Part shown: positions 1 through 3,626 of the stretch, piece after piece | How positions within the stretch are numbered: position 1 is the stretch's first letter | Layout: each line of letters opens with the position of its first letter | Position numbers and translations under genes: made by a program | The notes under the pieces: model-generated | What the model saw: only the letters and a program-made list of their open reading frames with translations | What the model was told of the DNA's origin: nothing | Databases searched by the model: none | Assembly (NCBI GenBank): GCA_047635055.1 | Contig: JBLIIJ010000165.1 | Span: 1-5,990 of the forward strand | Direction of reading: 5' to 3' | From: JAVJRN01 sp047635055 | GTDB lineage: Bacteria; Bacteroidota; Bacteroidia; Cytophagales; Cyclobacteriaceae | DNA length: 5,990 nt

Positions 1-35
1 ACGTACCAGGGCCAAGGTGCTGTTATCCAATTCAT
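1..35 (-). CDS. Start of a probable YeeE/YedE-family membrane transporter (partial, runs off left edge)
   Basis: Seen: an ATG at 35-33 on the minus strand opens an uninterrupted frame to the window edge reading MNWITAPWPWY, and the next two bases (GT) must begin a valine codon. Established knowledge, from memory: Bacteroidota YeeE/YedE proteins often begin with a short segment ending in PWPWYVAGP just before the first membrane helix, so this 11-residue start plus Val fits well. The family sits in the inner membrane and imports thiosulfate or related sulfur compounds; in this phylum it is often encoded near persulfide dioxygenase, rhodanese and sulfite-export genes, which would lie to the left of this window. 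There is no clear Shine-Dalgarno sequence; the bases just before the ATG are AT-rich, as is common in this phylum. The call rests on very few residues. A competing reading is the tail of a plus-strand gene (TYQGQGAVIQFI, stop at 37-39). Confidence 0.6.
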   Translation of the reverse strand, partial: MNWITAPWPWY

Positions 36-111
36 TTAATATTCGGCTAGTTCGTTTATAAAATATCGCAATTTGTAGTTTTACAGTTTAAGCAACATCA
101 TGAGAAGCAAT

Positions 112-139
112 AAAATATAACCAGAGAAGTAGGTAACAA
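112..139 (-). promoter_or_regulatory. Candidate Bacteroidota-type promoter for the leftmost gene
   Basis: On the minus strand, TTG (139-137) is followed after 17 bases by TATATTTT (119-112). Established knowledge: Bacteroidota primary-sigma promoters carry a -33 TTTG/TTG element and a -7 TAnnTTTG element with a spacer of roughly 17-23 bases. The -7 box here deviates only at the last position (T for G), and the -33 box is GTTG rather than TTTG. Transcription from it would start near 105 and give a leader of about 70 bases before the ATG at 35. In so AT-rich a region such a match can arise by chance, so this is a candidate only. Confidence 0.28.
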
Positions 140-146
140 CTGTTAC
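133..146. promoter_or_regulatory. 14-bp perfect dyad, candidate operator
   Basis: The sequence GTAACA-AC-TGTTAC is a perfect inverted repeat with 6-base arms and a 2-base centre. It overlaps the -33 element of the candidate promoter at 112-139 and lies about 100 bases upstream of the start codon at 35. This is a sensible position for a dimeric repressor or activator of the leftmost gene. I do not recognise the motif as the site of a specific regulator family. Its short spacer makes a classical CRP site (arms separated by six bases) unlikely. Confidence 0.35.
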
Positions 147-309
147 ATGATAACATTGAAATATTGTTCCAAAGTCAGCTGCTGTCTAAAGTAGCATTGA
201 GTCTTGCTTAAATATATTTTAAAGAGATATACTGACATTTTATTGTGTACGCTTTAGATAATCATTCACAACTGTAAAAAATTCCTATTTTAACAATGCT
301 AGCACTCTT

Positions 310-329
310 GTCAATTCAAAATAATTGAC
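310..329. repeat. Inverted repeat GTCAATT-N6-AATTGAC
   Basis: Two perfect 7-base arms (310-316 and 323-329) flank the 6-base spacer CAAAAT. The AT-rich stem is too weak, and lacks a U-tract, to be an intrinsic terminator. The symmetric 20-bp layout would suit a dimeric DNA-binding protein, but no recognised consensus matches. It lies about 100 bases beyond the hairpin that ends the ABC1-kinase unit and about 275 bases upstream of the leftmost start codon. It may be a chance dyad. Confidence 0.3.
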
Positions 330-428
330 TTAAAACTGTTTAAATATAGCCTGCGACCTCAAAAGAATATTATAAAAGTATAGGGACTAAGGTGTTCGAG
401 ATTTAGATAATGGAGAATTTCAAAGTAA

Positions 429-479
429 AAATTAACATTGACTTCACCATGCTTTTTACGATGAAGTCAATGTTAATTT
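429..479 (-). terminator. Intrinsic terminator of the TetR-like/ABC1-kinase operon, overlapping the stop codon
   Basis: Arms 429-446 and 462-479 are perfectly complementary over 18 bp; the core is TTAACATTGACTTCA against TGAAGTCAATGTTAA. They enclose a 15-base loop. Read on the minus strand, the stem is followed by TTTTTACTTTG; the first Ts can count either as the outer stem or as the U-tract. The kinase stop codon TAA occupies 480-478, so the hairpin begins within the stop codon. The stem is long but AT-rich. The T-run follows it only in the minus direction, which fits termination of the kinase transcript. Confidence 0.75.
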
Positions 480-1785
480 AAGACAACCATGCTGGTTTAG
501 TTGTTTTAATATTCGCTTTTAGCGAATTAAGAATTTGGTATAAACCAAAATAGGTACGATTAATATAAAGGCCGTGTCTAGATCCTCTTGGATGCCTTGA
601 GTTTCTGAGTTCCTTCATACTTGCGATTCGCTCTCCCAATTTAAAAATCTTATTGAAGTAAGCATCATCACTAAAATCAAAATCATCAACATGGAAAGGG
701 TTTCCCAATAACATGGTCATTTCTTTAAATATTGATATGTAAAGTTCTTTCTCTCTAGGGCTATCATCATCATAAATGAATTCAAGATCTTTTAGTAATG
801 GCATAAGCTCCTCATCGTTCGCCACTAAGTCTCTACTCATCAATCTAAAATAAGCATTATAGAAATCATCCGGCACTTCTTTTACACATCCAAAATCAAT
901 CACCCCTAAAGTCCCATCTGGGCGCATAAGGAAATTGCCCGGATGCGGATCTGCATGCACTTGCTTCAGATTATGTACTTGATGATGATAAAAATCCCAT
1001 AAAGCCTGACCAATGCTGTTCTTAACTTTTTGAGTTGGATCAGTGGCTAAGAATTCCTTTAGATGCTGACCCTCTAGCCAATCCATCGTAATTATTCGAT
1101 CTGCAGATTTTTCGGGATAGTACTTCGGGAAAAATAAACCGTCAATATGACTGCAGGCCTCCGAAATGAGTATCGATCTTTTTACCTCCAAACTGTAATC
1201 CGTTTCTTCAAGAAGTTTTGATTCTACTTCATCCATATATTGGTCAAGTTCTCGAGAGTTTAAACCAAAAAGGCGTAACGCGAAGGGCTTTATAAGCTTT
1301 AAGTCTGATTTCACACTCTCCGATACCCCTGGGTATTGAATTTTAACAGCGAAAACCTCTTCCTTCAAAGTTGCACGGTGTACTTGCCCTATTGAGGCAG
1401 CATTGATGGCGTTTTTGGTAAATGTGTCGAACATTTCTGATGGTGCCTGTCCAAAATATTTTTGAAATGTTTTTACAACTAGTGGATAAGACAATGGAGG
1501 CGCACTATACTGGCTCATAGCGAACTTATCTTGATAAGCTGTAGGAAGTAGGTTTCTGTCCATTGCCAGCATCTGAGCCACTTTCAAAGCACTACCCTTC
1601 AACTCGCTTAGAGAATCATAAATATCCTCTGCATTATCTATATCTAGCTGTTCCCTAGTATGATTTTTATCTACTAACTTCTTACTATAATGCTTGATGT
1701 AGTTACCCCCCACCTTGGCCCCCGTTTTAACAAAACGCGCAGCTCTTGAGACCTTACCTACTGGTATTTTATTCAGCTCCTTCAT
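478..1785 (-). CDS. ABC1/AarF/UbiB-family atypical protein kinase (COQ8-like)
   Basis: A 435-residue ABC1-family protein, a kinase-like fold that in characterised members acts as an ATPase/kinase supporting quinone-lipid metabolism at membranes. Visible motifs in order: a KxGQ-type signature as KVAQ (68-71, Ala replacing Gly) in LKGSALKVAQMLAMD; the alanine-rich nucleotide loop NAASIGQVHRA (128-138); the ATP-binding lysine in FAVKIQ (K148); the ExD motif in LLEETDY (E194, D196); the catalytic loop HADPHPGNF (277-285, D279 and N284); and the DFG metal site VIDFG (295-299, D297). It is shorter than E. coli UbiB (about 546 residues) and shows no C-terminal transmembrane pair, so it is probably soluble or peripheral. 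The start is well supported: AAAGGGAAGAT precedes the ATG. It lies 30 bases behind the TetR-like gene, so the two are probably co-transcribed. Bacteroidota generally make menaquinone, so a ubiquinone role should not be assumed and the substrate is unknown. Confidence 0.93.
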   Translation of the reverse strand: MKELNKIPVGKVSRAARFVKTGAKVGGNYIKHYSKKLVDKNHTREQLDIDNAEDIYDSLSELKGSALKVAQMLAMDRNLLPTAYQDKFAMSQYSAPPLSYPLVVKTFQKYFGQAPSEMFDTFTKNAINAASIGQVHRATLKEEVFAVKIQYPGVSESVKSDLKLIKPFALRLFGLNSRELDQYMDEVESKLLEETDYSLEVKRSILISEACSHIDGLFFPKYYPEKSADRIITMDWLEGQHLKEFLATDPTQKVKNSIGQALWDFYHHQVHNLKQVHADPHPGNFLMRPDGTLGVIDFGCVKEVPDDFYNAYFRLMSRDLVANDEELMPLLKDLEFIYDDDSPREKELYISIFKEMTMLLGNPFHVDDFDFSDDAYFNKIFKLGERIASMKELRNSRHPRGSRHGLYINRTYFGLYQILNSLKANIKTTKPAWLS

Positions 1786-1815
1786 ATCTTCCCTTTATTA
1801 CCCTCGTAGAATTAT

Positions 1816-2487
1816 TTAACTGAAAATTGGTCTATTTTGAAATATAAACTTCCCAAAGTCCAAAAATGAATCCAGCGCTCCTTTACCAATTAGATCAAAA
1901 GCCAGATTAACAGACTTCTCTATTGCCGCATCTGTTTTTTCAAAATCTGAAGACTCATCATTCGACCAAAACTTACATATAAAAAGAAAATGCATCCAAA
2001 ACACCTTGGAGTACTGACTACTAAATGGACGCTCTGCAACTTCCGTTGTATCCTTTCCCTCCATCATTAAGTCGTTTATGAATACATCGAAGTGCGTCTT
2101 AACTCCCGAAAGATATGCTGGTTGAGTATCTCGCTTACCGAACTTATCGAAACTGTGCATCGCGAAGCTTCTATTGTTTTTCAGAAGTTCTATCCAAGTG
2201 TAATAGAACGCTAATATCTTTTCACGAACAGTGTAATCTACATACGCCTCATCATGTTCAATATTGTGCTGCGTTTGTTCGAACCAAGTCGTCCAGATAC
2301 TTCTTTCTAAAGCTTTAAATGAATTGAAATTTTCGTAAAACTCACCTTCTGTTGATTTCAAGTCTTTAGCGAAAAGAAAAATTGAAGCTGGCGCTTTACC
2401 TTCTGTCAGTATACGCTCTATGAATGCTTTTTGGAAAGCCTCTTTTGAGGTTACTTTTTTTGTTTTTGTAGCTGTTCCTTTTTCCAT
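1816..2487 (-). CDS. TetR-like protein paired with the ABC1 kinase
   Basis: A 223-residue, mostly alpha-helical protein. The N-terminus is lysine-rich (KGTATKTKKVTSK). Residues about 33-61, FAKDLKSTEGEFYENFNSF with flanks, align with the TetR helix-turn-helix pattern (IAKRAGVSKGTLYRYFPSK), including the conserved FY and F. The usual turn glycine is missing, so DNA binding is plausible but divergent. The rest (SFDKFGKRDTQ, then MHFLFICKFWSNDESSDFEKTD, ending SFLDFGKFIF) resembles the C-terminal domain of TetR-like proteins that I recall beside ABC1 kinases in Bacteroidota. I chose the ATG at 2487. An in-frame TTG at 2502 would add five residues (LSYRT) but has no ribosome-binding sequence; the ATG has AGGA just two bases upstream, which is close. 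Its likely role is to regulate or assist the downstream kinase, possibly by sensing a lipid or quinone-like ligand; that is inference. Confidence 0.8.
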   Translation of the reverse strand: MEKGTATKTKKVTSKEAFQKAFIERILTEGKAPASIFLFAKDLKSTEGEFYENFNSFKALERSIWTTWFEQTQHNIEHDEAYVDYTVREKILAFYYTWIELLKNNRSFAMHSFDKFGKRDTQPAYLSGVKTHFDVFINDLMMEGKDTTEVAERPFSSQYSKVFWMHFLFICKFWSNDESSDFEKTDAAIEKSVNLAFDLIGKGALDSFLDFGKFIFQNRPIFS

Positions 2488-2529
2488 AGTCCTGTAACTC
2501 AACTAACAGCCAAAAGGTTAAAGTAAATC

Positions 2530-2559
2530 AAAAAAAAAGCCCTGAATAAAGGGCTTTTT
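2530..2559 (-). terminator. Intrinsic terminator of the TonB receptor/DUF4249 operon
   Basis: The arms AAAAAGCCCT (2534-2543) and AGGGCTTTTT (2550-2559) pair perfectly around the loop GAATAA. On the minus strand the GC-rich half is followed by nine Ts (2538-2530). The hairpin begins 5 bases after the DUF4249 stop codon (2567-2565). The GC core plus long U-run is a textbook rho-independent terminator. It lies within the 77-base gap before the TetR-like gene, so that gene must have its own promoter in the remaining roughly 40 bases or depend on readthrough. The shorter T-run in the other direction makes plus-strand termination less likely. Confidence 0.92.
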
Positions 2560-2564
2560 GAATT

Positions 2565-3614
2565 TTAAAAATTATAAATACTAGGCCTTATTGTCGTTGT
2601 ATTTGGTAATACCTGACAATCATCTGGATAAACAGGAAGTTGCGTTACCGTAGGTAGTGCCTGTTTTGCAATAGACAATGTGTCTACAGTGATGTCTGTG
2701 GTTAGAAAGTAACCTACAATTAGCTCGTTAGTATTATCAATATTGATGATGTTACCTCGAACAGTCGCGGGTGGCGGATCGAAAATATCTCCATCAATTT
2801 CTAACTGCAATCGGATTAAATCAAAAAACTCGAAAGCCCCTTGAGACAATGATTGTCTTGTAACAGTCATTACGTACTTTTCGCTAAATCTATATCCATC
2901 ATCCTCCAAAAAGAAAAGTCGTGAATCTACCAAATCATTTCCCAATGGAAAAGAACTGATAATAATATCATTGTTTAACTCTGACCGGTAGCATTCAGCA
3001 CAGCAATCTTTGGGTCTTGAAACTGGACCTCTTCGTGTTTGGAAAATATATTGCTCTGGAAATGTTCGCACATAATAAACGCCTTCATAATTCCAAAAAT
3101 AATAGTCAGCAGTATTCGACTCGCGTTTATATTTTGCGTAGATGTCTGTCCCTGATTTATAACCTAATACCCCATTCTCATTCAGTACCGGAACTTGACT
3201 AAATACAGGGTAAATTGAATCTAGCTCACTGGATTTCTCAATAAATTCTTGTGTTGAATTGAATGTTTTTCCATCCCATTCGATAATTAAAATGTATCCT
3301 TTTCCTACTTCACCCTTGAAGGTCGTACTGGTCACATATTGGCCATTATCCTCGTGAGTTAAAATTTGGTTGTTTCCATCATTGTCTCGAATAGATACTA
3401 TCGCATTTTCAATTGGCTGAATTACTCCGTCAAAAACACTACCGTACTTTGCACTTTTAGTTAAATAAATGGAGTGTGGACCATAATTAGTGTTTATGCC
3501 TCCTTCAACAACTAAAACCTCCGAGAACTGATCATCAACATCTAATTCCAATGGATCCACACAAGAAGCCATGAAAAGCAACACAATTAATACGTAAATA
3601 TATTTTTTAAACAT
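2565..3614 (-). CDS. DUF4249-type outer-membrane lipoprotein, partner of the TonB receptor
   Basis: A 349-residue lipoprotein. Residues 1-17 are a short lipoprotein signal (KK, then a YIYVLIVLLFM core) and C18 in MASC is the lipidated cysteine. The acidic stretch after it (CVDPLELDVDD) resembles the signals that send Bacteroidota lipoproteins to the cell surface. Residues about 33-125 show the DUF4249 opening: LVVEGGINTNYGPHSIYLTKS, an Ig/CNA-like segment with AIVSIRDNDG, then GQYVTSTTFKGEVGKGYILII. A cysteine cluster DCCAEC (C204, C205, C208) and a late C333 could form disulfides or bind metal. The start has AAGAAG as a weak ribosome binding site, 12 bases after the receptor stop, so translation is probably coupled. 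DUF4249 genes commonly follow TonB receptors in this phylum. By analogy with SusD the protein may capture substrate or cap the barrel, but I know of no assigned substrate. Confidence 0.88.
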   Translation of the reverse strand: MFKKYIYVLIVLLFMASCVDPLELDVDDQFSEVLVVEGGINTNYGPHSIYLTKSAKYGSVFDGVIQPIENAIVSIRDNDGNNQILTHEDNGQYVTSTTFKGEVGKGYILIIEWDGKTFNSTQEFIEKSSELDSIYPVFSQVPVLNENGVLGYKSGTDIYAKYKRESNTADYYFWNYEGVYYVRTFPEQYIFQTRRGPVSRPKDCCAECYRSELNNDIIISSFPLGNDLVDSRLFFLEDDGYRFSEKYVMTVTRQSLSQGAFEFFDLIRLQLEIDGDIFDPPPATVRGNIINIDNTNELIVGYFLTTDITVDTLSIAKQALPTVTQLPVYPDDCQVLPNTTTIRPSIYNF

Positions 3615-3626
3615 TTTCTTCTTAGA

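Larger units (their letters stand above)
36..477. other. Intergenic region with no convincing gene
   Basis: About 440 bases separate the end of the ABC1-kinase gene from the gene starting at the left edge. The stretch is strongly AT-rich and broken by stops on both strands. I see no tRNA-like cloverleaf and no conserved protein fragment. It contains the hairpin terminator at its right end (429-479), a dyad at 310-329, an 8-bp palindrome TGCTAGCA at 297-304, a 14-bp dyad at 133-146 and a candidate promoter near 112-139. It is longer than the other gaps in this otherwise compact window, so it most likely holds the control region of the leftmost gene. A small RNA cannot be ruled out. Confidence 0.6.

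Noticed and set aside
1..39. Plus-strand frame TYQGQGAVIQFI ending in TAA at 37-39, as the tail of a plus-strand gene
   Set aside because: It looks coding-like, but the overlapping minus-strand frame MNWITAPWPWY plus Val starts with ATG and matches a remembered family N-terminus. All other genes here are also on the minus strand. Not fully excluded.
253..411. Direct repeat TTTAGATAAT at 253-262 and 402-411
   Set aside because: A ten-base AT-rich match in about 440 bases, with unrelated flanks; probably chance.
446..493. Repeated ACCATGCT at 446-453 and 486-493, near the kinase stop codon
   Set aside because: Only eight bases, one copy in the hairpin loop and one in coding sequence; no further copies or target-site duplication suggesting a mobile element.
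2115..2318. Plus-strand open frame of 67 codons inside the TetR-like gene
   Set aside because: Lies entirely antisense to a recognisable gene and shows no domain, signal or convincing ribosome binding site.
2488..2531. Possible promoter TTG-N23-TAGTTGAG for the TetR-like gene on the minus strand
   Set aside because: The -7 box has two mismatches to TAnnTTTG, the spacer is at the upper limit, the TTG falls in the terminator U-run, and the leader would be only a few bases long.
3017..3202. Plus-strand open frame of 61 codons inside the DUF4249 gene
   Set aside because: Antisense shadow of a well-supported lipoprotein gene with no protein-like features of its own.
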